Of a stretch of DNA of 64,000 bases, positions 18,301-25,217 are shown in pieces; the stretch's first letter is position 1, and the number at the start of each line of letters is the position of its first letter. Source of the stretch: Streptomyces kanamyceticus (lineage in GTDB: Bacteria; Actinomycetota; Actinomycetes; Streptomycetales; Streptomycetaceae); NCBI RefSeq assembly GCF_008704495.1, contig NZ_CP023699.1:7440001-7504000 (forward strand), written 5' to 3'. The position numbers were made by a program, and so were the translations under genes. Under the pieces are notes generated by a model. It was not told where the DNA came from. It ran no database searches and saw only the letters and a list, made by a program, of their open reading frames with translations.

Positions 18301-18891
18301 CTGTACGTCTCCGACCACCCGCTCTTCGGCCTGGAGCACGTCCTGTCCGACAAGGCCGACGCGGGCATCGGACAGCTGACCGGCGGTGACTTCTCCGACG
18401 GCTCGGTGGTCACCATCGGCGGCATCATCTCGGGCCTCCAGCGCAAGATGACCAAGCAGGGCAACGCCTGGGCCATCGCGACCGTGGAGGACCTCGCGGG
18501 CTCCATCGAGTGCATGTTCTTCCCGGCCACCTACCAGCTGGTGTCGACCCAACTGGTCGAGGACGCCGTGGTGTTCGTCAAGGGGCGCCTGGACAAGCGC
18601 GAGGACGTGCCGCGGCTCGTCGCCATGGAGATGCAGGTCCCGGACCTGTCGAACGCGGGCACCAACGCGCCCGTGATCATCACCATTCCGACGGTCAAGG
18701 TGAGCCCGCCGATGATCACCCGCCTCGGCGAGGTCCTCAGCCACCACCGGGGCAACAGCGAGGTGCGGATCAAGCTCCAGGGGGCGCAGAAGACCACCGT
18801 GCTCCGGCTCGACCGGCATCGCGTCAAGCCCGACCCGGCGCTCTTCGGCGATCTGAAGGTGCTGCTCGGCGCGTCCTGCCTGGCGGGCTGA
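15349..18891 (+). CDS. dnaE: DNA polymerase III alpha subunit (replicative polymerase)
   Basis: 1180 residues, the usual DnaE1 length. An N-terminal PHP domain begins HLHVHTQYSLLDGA and includes NDSHYTYAHES near 225. The C-family polymerase core has GPGRGSAAGS near 381 and MPDVDIDFDERRR with catalytic Asp417 and Asp419. A helix-hairpin-helix region and an OB fold (VTIGGIISGLQRKMTKQGNAWA, about 1020-1045) complete it. It synthesises the leading and lagging strands. The start is GTG at 15349; a possible -10 element is TAGACT at about 15280. No frameshift is visible. Confidence 0.97.
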   Translation: MTKPPFTHLHVHTQYSLLDGAARLKDMFDAANEMGMTHIAMSDHGNLHGAYDFFHTAKKAGVTPIIGIEAYVAPESRRNKRKIQWGQPHQKRDDVSGSGGYTHKTIWAANETGLHNLFKLSSDAYAEGWLQKWPRMDKETISQWSEGLIASTGCPSGELQTRLRLGQFDEAVKAAAEYQDIFGKDRYFLELMDHGIDIERRVRDDLLRVGKKLGIPPLVTNDSHYTYAHESVAHDALLCIQTGKNLSDPDRFRFDGTGYYLKSTDEMYAIDSSDAWQEGCRNTLLVAEQIDTTGMFEKRDLMPKFEIPEGFTEVTWFQEEVRVGMGRRYPGGVPDDRQKQAEYEMDIIIQMGFPGYFLVVADFIMWAKNNGIAVGPGRGSAAGSIVAYAMGITDLDPITHGLIFERFLNPERVSMPDVDIDFDERRRVEVIRYVTEKYGADKVAMIGTYGKIKAKNAIKDSARVLGYPYAMGDRLTKAMPADVLGKGIDLSGITDPKHPRYSEAGEIRGMYENEPDVKKVIDTAKGVEGLVRQMGVHAAGVIMSSEPIVDHAPLWTRHTDGVTITQWDYPQCESLGLLKMDFLGLRNLTIMDDAVKMVRAGKGIDLEMLSLELDDPKTFELLCRGDTLGVFQFDGGPMRSLLRQMQPDNFEDISAVSALYRPGPMGMNSHTNYAERKNGRQEITPIHPELEEPLKETLGLTYGLIVYQEQVQKAAQIIAGYSLGEADILRRVMGKKKPEELAKNFVLFQEGAKKNGYSDAAIQALWDVLVPFAGYAFNKAHSSAYGLVTYWTAYLKANYPAEYMAALLTSVKDDKDKSAVYLNECRRMGIKVLPPNVNESVHNFAAQGDDVILFGLEAVRNVGTNVVESIIRSRKAKGRFTSFPDYLDKVEATACNKRTTESLIKAGAFDTMNHTRKGLTAQYEPMIDNVVAVKRKEAEGQFDLFGGMGEETGGDEPGFGLDVEFSEDEWEKTYLLAQEREMLGLYVSDHPLFGLEHVLSDKADAGIGQLTGGDFSDGSVVTIGGIISGLQRKMTKQGNAWAIATVEDLAGSIECMFFPATYQLVSTQLVEDAVVFVKGRLDKREDVPRLVAMEMQVPDLSNAGTNAPVIITIPTVKVSPPMITRLGEVLSHHRGNSEVRIKLQGAQKTTVLRLDRHRVKPDPALFGDLKVLLGASCLAG

Positions 18892-18931
18892 CCGGCCCCT
18901 TACTTATTCGAACCGGACATCTCGGGGAGTA

Positions 18932-18948
18932 AGATGCATAGTGCATCT
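18932..18948. promoter_or_regulatory. Perfect inverted repeat before a small gene
   Basis: AGATGCA, TAG, TGCATCT, a perfect 7-bp inverted repeat overlapping a possible -10 hexamer TAAGAT (18930-18935) with TTCGAA 17 bases upstream. It lies 30 bases before the start of the 81-residue gene and may be its operator. Confidence 0.5.
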
Positions 18949-18978
18949 ACTTCTTCTCGCGTGTGAGGGTTGAGTGCC

Positions 18979-19224
18979 GTGAATGGTGCCGCTGTCGACA
19001 AGGCCGTATTTCTGATGCGTGAGACGCACCAGTCCCCGGAGGCGACCCGCCGGGCGCTCAAGTCCTATTTCCCGCAGATGGAGTTCGCCGACCGGGTGTC
19101 CCACGTGCGGGTGGCCTATGAGGTCATCCAGGGCGGCCGCAAGGTCGCGAGGCCCGGTCTGTCGGAACTCCAGAAGCCCAGCGCGTTCATGGTCGCCCAC
19201 GAGCGGCACGGCTTCACCGACTGA
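18979..19224 (+). CDS. Small conserved-type protein of unknown function
   Basis: 81 residues, beginning MNGAAVDKAVFLMRETHQSP. It is soluble, with no signal or membrane segment, and has a helical first half (PEATRRALKSYFPQMEFADRV) with alternating charge that could form a helix-turn-helix-like or protein-binding surface. I do not recognise the family. GTG at 18979 is preferred: GAGGG lies nine bases upstream, whereas a TTG at 18970 sits directly against GAGGG. It follows dnaE but has its own promoter-like sequence and ends at a strong hairpin. Confidence 0.72.
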   Translation: MNGAAVDKAVFLMRETHQSPEATRRALKSYFPQMEFADRVSHVRVAYEVIQGGRKVARPGLSELQKPSAFMVAHERHGFTD

Positions 19225-19235
19225 CGCACGCATGT

Positions 19236-19272
19236 CGCGAGGGGCGCACCCGGACCGGGTGCGCCCCTCGCG
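19236..19272. terminator. Bidirectional terminator hairpin
   Basis: CGCGAGGGGCGCACCCGG and its exact complement form an 18-bp stem around a single A, so the real loop is a few bases larger. It lies between two convergent small genes. No T-tract follows, as is common for Streptomyces terminators. Confidence 0.75.
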
Positions 19273-19287
19273 TGCGTCTGGGGGCCG

Positions 19288-19467
19288 TCAGTTGTGGCCG
19301 AAGCGGCGCTGGTGCTTGCGGGCGACGTCCGCGGGGCTGCCCTGGGCCTGCGACTGCAGCGGCGACTGGGCCTCGGTCGCGGTCGACTTGGACTGCTCCT
19401 GCGCCTGCTCGGCCTGCGAGGCGCGGTTCTGCTGGCCGCCCTGCTTGCGGTTCTTGTTCTTGGCCAT
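19288..19467 (-). CDS. 59-residue hydrophilic protein
   Basis: The gene has a strong ribosome binding site (AGGAGGAAG, seven bases before ATG 19467). The protein starts MAKNKNRKQGGQQNR, continues with Gln/Ser/Ala-rich sequence and ends DVARKHQRRFGHN. It has no hydrophobic segment, is basic at both ends and is probably disordered. Small proteins of this type are annotated as hypothetical in Streptomyces. Its function is unknown; the basic ends suggest RNA or ribosome association, but that is a guess. It converges on the 81-residue gene, sharing the hairpin between them. Confidence 0.72.
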   Translation of the reverse strand: MAKNKNRKQGGQQNRASQAEQAQEQSKSTATEAQSPLQSQAQGSPADVARKHQRRFGHN

Positions 19468-19700
19468 GGTGATCTTCCTCCTGAGGGGGATCTGGGGGCC
19501 AGGACGCGACCAGATTCACATATGGCACCAAGGTGCGCATTTCGGAGAATTACCGTGCGTAATAAGGGCCGCCGGAGAGTGAACATCCGATGCGCCACGC
19601 CGAAGATCGAGTTCGGGCCGTTAACCTCTGCCGGGTCGGGCAGACTCGAAGGAAACCCGACGCGGACCCACACCCTGATTCGTTGCCCTTACGGGGTGTC

Positions 19701-19783
19701 TTCGTGGGCCTTCGAGGGAACGTCCAGGAACCTCCGGGCACTTTTCGGGAACTTCCATGAACACCAGGGAATCTCCAGGGAAA
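19701..19783. repeat. Helically phased degenerate decamer repeat before the NYN gene
   Basis: Eight imperfect units resembling YTYCNNGGGAA follow each other every 10 or 11 bases (GGGAA-like starts at 19716, 19726, 19736, 19747, 19757, 19767 and 19778, with two earlier weaker units). The rest of the 330-base gap (19468-19700) shows no gene. The array ends about 15 bases before the NYN start, so the last unit overlaps its ribosome binding site region. Confidence 0.65.
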
Positions 19784-19796
19784 GAGGGTGGATCGC

Positions 19797-21029
19797 GTGG
19801 ACCGCTGCATCGTCCTGGTGGACGCCGGGTATCTGCTGGGTGCCGCCGCGAGTCTCCTCGCGGGCGAGCCTTCCAGGTCCCGGATCACCGTCGATCACAC
19901 CGCCCTGATCCAGGGCCTGCGCGAGCGCGCGGAATCCGACACCGAGCGCCCTCTGCTGCGTATCTACTGGTTCGACGGCGCACCCGACCGGGTGCCGCAG
20001 CCCGAGCACCGGCGGCTGCGCGTCATGCCCCGCGTGACGGTCAGGCTCGGCGCCCTGACCCGCAGCGACGGACGGTGGGCCCAGAAGGGTGTCGACGCCG
20101 CGATGCACGCCGAGCTGACCGAGCTCGCCCGCAACCGCGCCTGCTCCGACATCGTGCTCGTCACCGGCGACGGCGATCTGCTGCCCGGCATGATGGCCGC
20201 CAAGGAGCACGGCGTCGCCGTCCACCTGTGGGCCGTGCAGGCCGCCGACGGGGACTACAACCAGTCCGAGGACCTGGTCGCCGAGGCCGACGAGCGGCGG
20301 GTGCTCGACCGGAACTGGATCACCAAGGCCGTCCGCCCCAAGGAGCTCACCGGCAGCTGCGCGCCGCCGCCCGTGCCGCGCCCCGAGATCGCCGCGATCC
20401 TCTCCGCGCCGCTGCCGGAGTCCGCGCTCGCGGCCGCCGCCCAGCGCGCCGAGGAGGCCCCCGCCCGGCACCCGGAGACCTCGGCCAACGGCGACGGCGG
20501 CGAGCACCGGATGCCCGCGGGCAAGGGCGTGCCCACCCCCAAGGACCTCGCGGCGCTGCGCGGACCCGGCACCCAGCCCGCGCAGCACCCCGCCAACGCG
20601 ACGCTGCGCTGGTCCTCCGACAAGGGCTGGGTCGAGCGGCCCGGCGGCGCGCCCGAGGGCCCCGAGATCGCCGCCCTGCCCACCCTCGCCCAGCTGACGA
20701 CGGCCGAGCAGCGCTGGGCCGACCGCGAGGAGGACATCACTACCGTCGGCGGCGACCCGTACGAGGTGGGACAGGTGTTCGCCCGCCGCTGGATGGCCCG
20801 GCTCCCGGAACAGCACAACCTGCAGAAGCTGTCGACGATGTACCCCCGCATCCCGCACCGCGTCGACGGCGAGTTGCTGCGCTACGCGGCACGATTCGGC
20901 CTGCTCGCCCACAAGGACGACCAGATCGACGAGCACGACCGGTATGCGATCAGGGCGGGTTTCTGGCGGGAGATCGACGTGCGCACGGCCGCGGAGCACG
21001 CGCCCGCGGGGGACCGCGCCGGTGACTGA
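19797..21029 (+). CDS. NYN (PIN-like) domain protein, putative RNase
   Basis: 410 residues. The N-terminal NYN domain begins with the acidic strand RCIVLVDAGYLLGAA and continues with LLRIYWFDGAPDR, QKGVDAAMHAELTELA and SDIVLVTGDGDLLPGMMAAKEHG, giving the four conserved acidic positions of Mg-dependent NYN/PIN nucleases. The middle is Pro/Ala-rich and disordered. The C-terminal 130 residues (from about 290) are a conserved domain (YEVGQVFARRWMARLPEQHNLQKL, then RIPHRVDGELLRYAARFG) resembling a winged helix. It is probably an RNA-processing enzyme. GTG at 19797 has GAGGG eight bases upstream; GTG at 19788 is the alternative. Confidence 0.85.
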   Translation: MDRCIVLVDAGYLLGAAASLLAGEPSRSRITVDHTALIQGLRERAESDTERPLLRIYWFDGAPDRVPQPEHRRLRVMPRVTVRLGALTRSDGRWAQKGVDAAMHAELTELARNRACSDIVLVTGDGDLLPGMMAAKEHGVAVHLWAVQAADGDYNQSEDLVAEADERRVLDRNWITKAVRPKELTGSCAPPPVPRPEIAAILSAPLPESALAAAAQRAEEAPARHPETSANGDGGEHRMPAGKGVPTPKDLAALRGPGTQPAQHPANATLRWSSDKGWVERPGGAPEGPEIAALPTLAQLTTAEQRWADREEDITTVGGDPYEVGQVFARRWMARLPEQHNLQKLSTMYPRIPHRVDGELLRYAARFGLLAHKDDQIDEHDRYAIRAGFWREIDVRTAAEHAPAGDRAGD

Positions 21030-21092
21030 TACGGGGCGCCGGGGGCGCCCCGGGCGTCGTTCGTGCCCGCGGACCCCGTAGGCTCGTCCTTC

Positions 21093-22127
21093 GTGAGTAC
21101 GCGCCCGGCACCGGCAGTCCGACAGGGACTCCGTCAGGAATTCGGCATCGACGCCGTCTGCGCGGTGCGCGACCTGGTCAAGACCTACCCGGCCGCCCGC
21201 GCCAGGCGCGGCAGGCCCGCGACGCCCGAGGTCCGCGCCACCGACGGGATCGACCTGACGGTCCGGCGCGGCGAGATCTTCGGCCTGCTCGGGCCCAACG
21301 GCGCGGGCAAGTCCACCCTCGTACGCCAGCTGACAGGCCTGATGCGGCCCGACAGCGGCGCCGTCGACATCCTCGGCCACGACATCGTGCGCCATCCCGA
21401 GCGGGCCGCGCGGATCCTCGCCTATCTGGGGCAGGAGTCCACCGCGCTCGACGAGCTGACCGTGTCGCTCGCCGTCGAGACGACCGGGCGGCTGCGCGGA
21501 CTCGACGTACGGCAGGCGCGCGGTGAGCGGGACGCGGTCCTTGAGGAGCTGGGGCTCACCGACCTCGCCACGCGCCCGCTGAAGAAGCTCTCCGGAGGAC
21601 AGCGGCGGCTCGCCTGCTTCGCCACCGCGCTGGTGGGGGAGCGGCCGCTGCTCGTCCTCGACGAGCCGACCACCGGGATGGACCCCGTCGCACGGCGGGC
21701 CGTCTGGGCGGCGATCGACCGGCGCAGGGCCGAGCGGGGCACGACGGTGCTCCTCGTCACGCACAACGTCATCGAGGCCGAGACCGTCCTGGACCGGGTC
21801 GCCGTGCTCGACCAGGGCAAGGTCATCGCCTGCGACACTCCGGCCGGGCTCAAGGAACAGGTCGCCGACGAGGTCCGGGTGGAGCTCGTGTGGCGGGAGC
21901 GGGCGCCGCTGGACGTTCCCGAGGTGGCGGCGTTGCGCTCCTCCGCGGTGGAATCGGGGCGGCGGTGGTCGCTGCGGCTCGCGCCCGACGAGGCGAGGGC
22001 CGCGGTGGCAGCGGTCACCGGCGGGGCCGCGTTCGCCGCTCTGGACGACTTCACGTTGGCCACGCCCAGCCTGGAAGACGTCTATCTTGCGTTGGGCGGG
22101 AGTGGGCGGGGGCTGGTCAAGGCATGA
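21093..22127 (+). CDS. ABC transporter ATP-binding protein (exporter type)
   Basis: 344 residues. Walker A is GLLGPNGAGKSTLV, the signature is KKLSGGQRRLACF, Walker B is LLVLDEPTTGMDPVARRAVW, and the H-loop is LLVTHNVIEAE. The C-terminal 90 residues match the extension common in ABC-2 exporters of the DrrA/CcmA type. With the next gene it should form an efflux pump. The start is GTG at 21093, after the NYN gene by 63 bases; the permease begins 43 bases after its stop. Confidence 0.92.
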   Translation: MSTRPAPAVRQGLRQEFGIDAVCAVRDLVKTYPAARARRGRPATPEVRATDGIDLTVRRGEIFGLLGPNGAGKSTLVRQLTGLMRPDSGAVDILGHDIVRHPERAARILAYLGQESTALDELTVSLAVETTGRLRGLDVRQARGERDAVLEELGLTDLATRPLKKLSGGQRRLACFATALVGERPLLVLDEPTTGMDPVARRAVWAAIDRRRAERGTTVLLVTHNVIEAETVLDRVAVLDQGKVIACDTPAGLKEQVADEVRVELVWRERAPLDVPEVAALRSSAVESGRRWSLRLAPDEARAAVAAVTGGAAFAALDDFTLATPSLEDVYLALGGSGRGLVKA

Positions 22128-22170
22128 CACCGAGCAGTGTGCGTAGGAACAGTGACAGAAGGGTTGTCCG

Positions 22171-22992
22171 GTGAGTGCGGTTCCTCTGGAAGCCGCGGTG
22201 CGGGCCGACGTCAGCCGTGAGCGCGACGTCGACGGGCCCGCGCCCCTCGCGCCGGCCGCGCGGCTCTTTCCCGCGCTGTCCGCCGTCTACCGCGCCCAGC
22301 TGTCCCGGGCGCGGGTCGCGCGGATTCCGCTGCTCTTCGTGGCGACCTTCCAGTCCGTCGGGATCATGATCCTGATGCGCGGCGTCGTCGACGGGGGCGG
22401 GGAGGCGCGGGCGGTCGTCGCCGGTTCCTCCGTGCTCGTCGTCGCGTTCGTCGCGCTCAACCTGCTCGCGCAGTACTTCGGGCAGCTGCGGGCCGACGGC
22501 GGGCTCGACCACTACGCCACGCTGCCCGTGCCGCCCGCCGCCGTGGTGCTCGGCGCCGCGGCCGCGTACGCCTCCTTCACGGTGCCCGGCACGGTCGTCA
22601 CGGCGATCGTCGGCTGCGGGCTCTTCGGGCTTCCGCTCACGCACCTGTGGGTGCTCATCGCGGTGATCCCGCTCGCCGGTGCCGCCCTCGCGGGGCTCGG
22701 CGCCGCGCTCGGGCTGCTCGCGCCACGGCCCGAACTCGCCACGCTGCTCGGTCAGATGGGCATGTCGGCGGCGCTGCTGCTCGGTGTGCTCCCGGCCGAC
22801 CGGATGCCGACGGTGCTGCAGTTCGCGCGTGACCTGCTGCCCTCGACGTACGGCGTGGAAGCCTTCGCCCGCACGTTCGGACCCGATCCGGACTGGGCGG
22901 TCGTCGCCCTCGACCTGGCGGTCTGCGCGGGGGTCGGCGTCGCGTCGCTCGCCGTCGCCACCTGGGCGTACCGCCGGGCGGCCGTCCGGTGA
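22171..22992 (+). CDS. ABC-2 type transporter permease
   Basis: 273 residues with a 45-residue soluble N-terminus and six hydrophobic segments, the normal ABC-2 design. It pairs with the ATPase immediately upstream. The segment GGLDHYATLPVPPAAVVLGAAAAYAS and the final YGVEAFARTFGPDPDW are in the positions expected for DrrB-like permeases. The substrate is unknown; drugs, lipids or polysaccharides are all possible. The start is GTG at 22171. Confidence 0.88.
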   Translation: MSAVPLEAAVRADVSRERDVDGPAPLAPAARLFPALSAVYRAQLSRARVARIPLLFVATFQSVGIMILMRGVVDGGGEARAVVAGSSVLVVAFVALNLLAQYFGQLRADGGLDHYATLPVPPAAVVLGAAAAYASFTVPGTVVTAIVGCGLFGLPLTHLWVLIAVIPLAGAALAGLGAALGLLAPRPELATLLGQMGMSAALLLGVLPADRMPTVLQFARDLLPSTYGVEAFARTFGPDPDWAVVALDLAVCAGVGVASLAVATWAYRRAAVR

Positions 22993-23026
22993 CGCGCCGC
23001 ACAGGGAGTACTGGCACGATGTGTGG

Positions 23027-23716
23027 GTGACCGCACCGTTGACACCCTCCCAACCGCCGCACGACGAGCACGCGAACGACCCCTGGCAGGCACCCGCGCA
23101 GACGTCGGGAGCCGCGACTCCTTACGGATACGAGGAGGACGGGCCCGGCATGAAGACCGAAGTGCGGCAGGCCGCGGTGCTCGCGGTGGCGGTGGCCGTC
23201 AGCGGCCTCCTGGTCGGACTCCTGTGGATGTGGCTCACGCCGCGCGTGCCGCTCATCTCGGACGGCAAGGCGGTGTACCTCAAGGACACCGAGGGCGAGC
23301 AGGCGATCGCGATCGACGGAACGTTCACCCTGCTCGCGCTGGCCTTCGGCGTGGTCTGCGGAGTGGTCGCCTTCCTGTGGCGCAAGCGCGGGGGGCTCCC
23401 GCTGGTCGTCGGGCTCGCGCTCGGCAGCCTCGGCGCGGCGCTGATCGCCTGGCGGGTCGGCATCCTGTTCGGTCCCGAGACGGACGTCGTCGCGCACGCC
23501 AAGGCGGTCGGCAAGGGCGTCGTCTTCGACGCGCCGCTCGAACTCAAGGCCAAGGGCGTGCTGCTCGCCTGGCCGGTGGCGGCGCTCGTCGTGCACCTCG
23601 GTCTCACCGGGCTGTTCGGGCCCAGGGACCCGGAGCCGTATCCGGCGCCCTACGCGGGACACGCGCCCTACGAAGGGCCCCGGAGCGACGGCCATCCCGA
23701 AGGAATGGGTTCCTAG
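23027..23716 (+). CDS. DUF2567 family membrane protein
   Basis: 229 residues with a 45-residue Pro-rich soluble N-terminus and four hydrophobic segments. Recognisable pieces are LLWMWLTPRVPLISDGKAVYLKDTEGEQAIAIDGTF, an extracytoplasmic loop typical of DUF2567 proteins, and FDAPLELKAKGVLLAWPVAALVVHLGLTGLFGPRDPEP. Its function is not known. The start is probably GTG at 23027; GTG at 23021 is in frame. It lies 34 bases after the permease, so it may be co-transcribed with the exporter. Confidence 0.78.
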   Translation: MTAPLTPSQPPHDEHANDPWQAPAQTSGAATPYGYEEDGPGMKTEVRQAAVLAVAVAVSGLLVGLLWMWLTPRVPLISDGKAVYLKDTEGEQAIAIDGTFTLLALAFGVVCGVVAFLWRKRGGLPLVVGLALGSLGAALIAWRVGILFGPETDVVAHAKAVGKGVVFDAPLELKAKGVLLAWPVAALVVHLGLTGLFGPRDPEPYPAPYAGHAPYEGPRSDGHPEGMGS

Positions 23717-23727
23717 GCGGACCATCA

Positions 23728-23762
23728 GGCCTGAGGCCTGAGGCCTGAGGCCTGAGGTCTCA
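23728..23762. repeat. 7-bp tandem repeat GGCCTGA
   Basis: Four perfect GGCCTGA units (23728-23755) plus one degenerate unit (GGTCTCA). The last unit overlaps the stop codon of the bL37 gene on the minus strand. Such a short tandem array is prone to slippage. Confidence 0.85.
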
Positions 23763-23834
23763 GGCGGGGCGCTTGCCGTGATTGGCCTTGCGCTTCTTCG
23801 CCCGCCACTTGCGCATGCGCGTCTTCTTCGACAT
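23760..23834 (-). CDS. 50S ribosomal protein bL37 (24 residues)
   Basis: A 25-codon frame with ATG at 23834. The peptide starts MSKKTRMRKWRAKKRK and ends ANHGKRPA. It is almost entirely basic, and the ending ANHGKRP is the conserved tail of the tiny actinobacterial ribosomal protein bL37, first seen in mycobacterial 50S structures. Such genes are often missed because of length. It converges on the DUF2567 gene, with its stop inside a tandem repeat. Confidence rests on length, charge and the tail motif; the first half differs from the mycobacterial form as I recall it. Confidence 0.82.
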   Translation of the reverse strand: MSKKTRMRKWRAKKRKANHGKRPA

Positions 23835-23912
23835 GCCCTGGGTTCTTAGTCCCGCCCCGCGCGGGTGTCGAGGGCACTTTCACGTCGTACGGATACGAGG
23901 TGTGCCCACGGC

Positions 23913-24416
23913 TCAGGCCCGGCCCACCGGCGCGAGGACCGCGTCCGTGAGCGCCGCGAGGTCGGCCGGTGCCAGCTCGACCTCAAGGCCGCGGCGGCCC
24001 GCGGACACGCAGATCGTGGCGTGCGCCGACGCCGAGTCGTCCAGGACCGTACGGAGCCTCTTGCGCTGGCCGAGCGGGGAGATGCCGCCCCTGACGTAGC
24101 CCGTGGTGCGCTCGGCGGCCGCCGGGTCCGCCATGACGGCGCGCTTGCCGGAGACCGCGGCGGCCAGTGCCTTCAGGTCGAGGGTGCCCGCGACGGGCAC
24201 GACGGCGACGGTCAGCTCCCCGTCCACCTCGGCGACCAGCGTCTTGAAGACCCGGTCGGGCGAGACGCCCATGGCCTCGGCGGCCTCGTCGCCGTACGAG
24301 GGGTGGGCGGGGTCGTGCTCGTAGGAGTGCACGGTGAAGGCGGTGCCCGCCGCGGTGAGCGCCACCGTCGCGGGCGTGCCGCCCGCGCCCGTCTGCTTCT
24401 TCTGCTTCTTCGCCAT
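23913..24416 (-). CDS. ybaK: Cys-tRNA(Pro) deacylase, YbaK family
   Basis: 167 residues. It hydrolyses Cys-tRNA(Pro) formed by mischarging and so protects translation fidelity. The YbaK fold shows in SYEHDPAHPSYGDEAAEAMGV, RVFKTLVAEVDGELTVAVVPV with the conserved catalytic Lys, LDLKALAAAVSGKRAVMADPAAAERTTGYVRGGISPLGQRKRL, and the C-terminal SAGRRGLEVELAPADL. The start is ATG 24416 (MAKKQKKQTGAGG); upstream codons are open but not family-like. It follows a LON-domain gene on the same strand by 52 bases. Confidence 0.92.
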   Translation of the reverse strand: MAKKQKKQTGAGGTPATVALTAAGTAFTVHSYEHDPAHPSYGDEAAEAMGVSPDRVFKTLVAEVDGELTVAVVPVAGTLDLKALAAAVSGKRAVMADPAAAERTTGYVRGGISPLGQRKRLRTVLDDSASAHATICVSAGRRGLEVELAPADLAALTDAVLAPVGRA

Positions 24417-24468
24417 GATCGCTCGCGCCCTTACGTCGCTCGTGGCCCCCGGCGGCCGTGGCCGCACG

Positions 24469-25206
24469 TCAGTTGAGGCTCGTGGTGCCCCGCGTCAGTT
24501 CCGTCGCGGGCAACGACGGCAGATTACGGATGATCGCGGTCTCGGCGCGCAGCAATTTCAGCTCGTCCCGCAGCCGCGCCGCGGTGTCGTCCGACTCCAG
24601 GAGCCGCTGCTTGGTGGGGGTGTCCAGGACGGCGGCGGCGGCGACCAGGTACGACACCACGGACGGCTCGTCCGGCAGTTCGGCGCCCGTCGAGAGGGAG
24701 CGCTCGCGCGCCCCCGCGAGCCGCTTCTGGTAGGAGCGGAAGGCGCGCAGCACGCCCTCGGCGAGAGCTCCCGCGCCCTCGCCCGGCTCCTCGGGCACCT
24801 CTTCGACCTCGGCGGTGAGGAAGGCGCCCGAGGTGTCGACCGAGTGGATCCGGACCCGGGTCGTGCCGGTGGCGAGCACCTCGAAGCCGCCGTCGTCGCG
24901 TTCTCTGATGGTCGCCGCGTCGGCCACGCAGCCCATCGTGTGGAACGCCTTGAGGGGGTCGTCGCCGAAGCCCGCGGCGGGGCCGTGCTCGGGCAGCGCC
25001 GTCTGATCGGGGAGTCCTGGCGCGCTCGGCGCCACCTCCAGGCCGTCGCGGATCGCGACGACGGCGAACTGGCGCTGCTCCTCCTCGGGGGTCTTGAGCA
25101 GCTCGCGCATCATGGCGCGATATCGCTCCTCGAAGACGTTCAGCGGCAGTACGAGGCCGGGGAAGAGCACCGAGTTGAGCGGGAAGAGCGGAAGCCGGGT
25201 GGTCAC
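24469..25206 (-). CDS. LON peptidase N-terminal (substrate-binding) domain protein
   Basis: 245 residues. It begins TTRLPLFPLNSVLFPGLVLPLNVFEERYRAM, the standard opening of the LON substrate-binding domain, and continues with GCVADAATIRERDDGGFEVLATGTTRVRIHS. There is no AAA+ ATPase or protease domain, so it is a stand-alone adaptor-like protein of unknown partner. The C-terminal helical part ends in a Leu-rich stretch. GTG at 25206 gives the usual N-terminus; a TTG nine bases upstream is also in frame. The preceding gene ends 11 bases upstream. Confidence 0.88.
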   Translation of the reverse strand: MTTRLPLFPLNSVLFPGLVLPLNVFEERYRAMMRELLKTPEEEQRQFAVVAIRDGLEVAPSAPGLPDQTALPEHGPAAGFGDDPLKAFHTMGCVADAATIRERDDGGFEVLATGTTRVRIHSVDTSGAFLTAEVEEVPEEPGEGAGALAEGVLRAFRSYQKRLAGARERSLSTGAELPDEPSVVSYLVAAAAVLDTPTKQRLLESDDTAARLRDELKLLRAETAIIRNLPSLPATELTRGTTSLN

Positions 25207-25217
25207 GACCGGCAAGC

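Noticed and set aside
13798..18819. Very long minus-strand open frame opposite dnaE and the DUF2252 gene
   Set aside because: Antisense shadow caused by high third-position GC; its translation is low complexity (Arg/Val/Leu/Gly/Asp) and dnaE on the plus strand has full family motifs.
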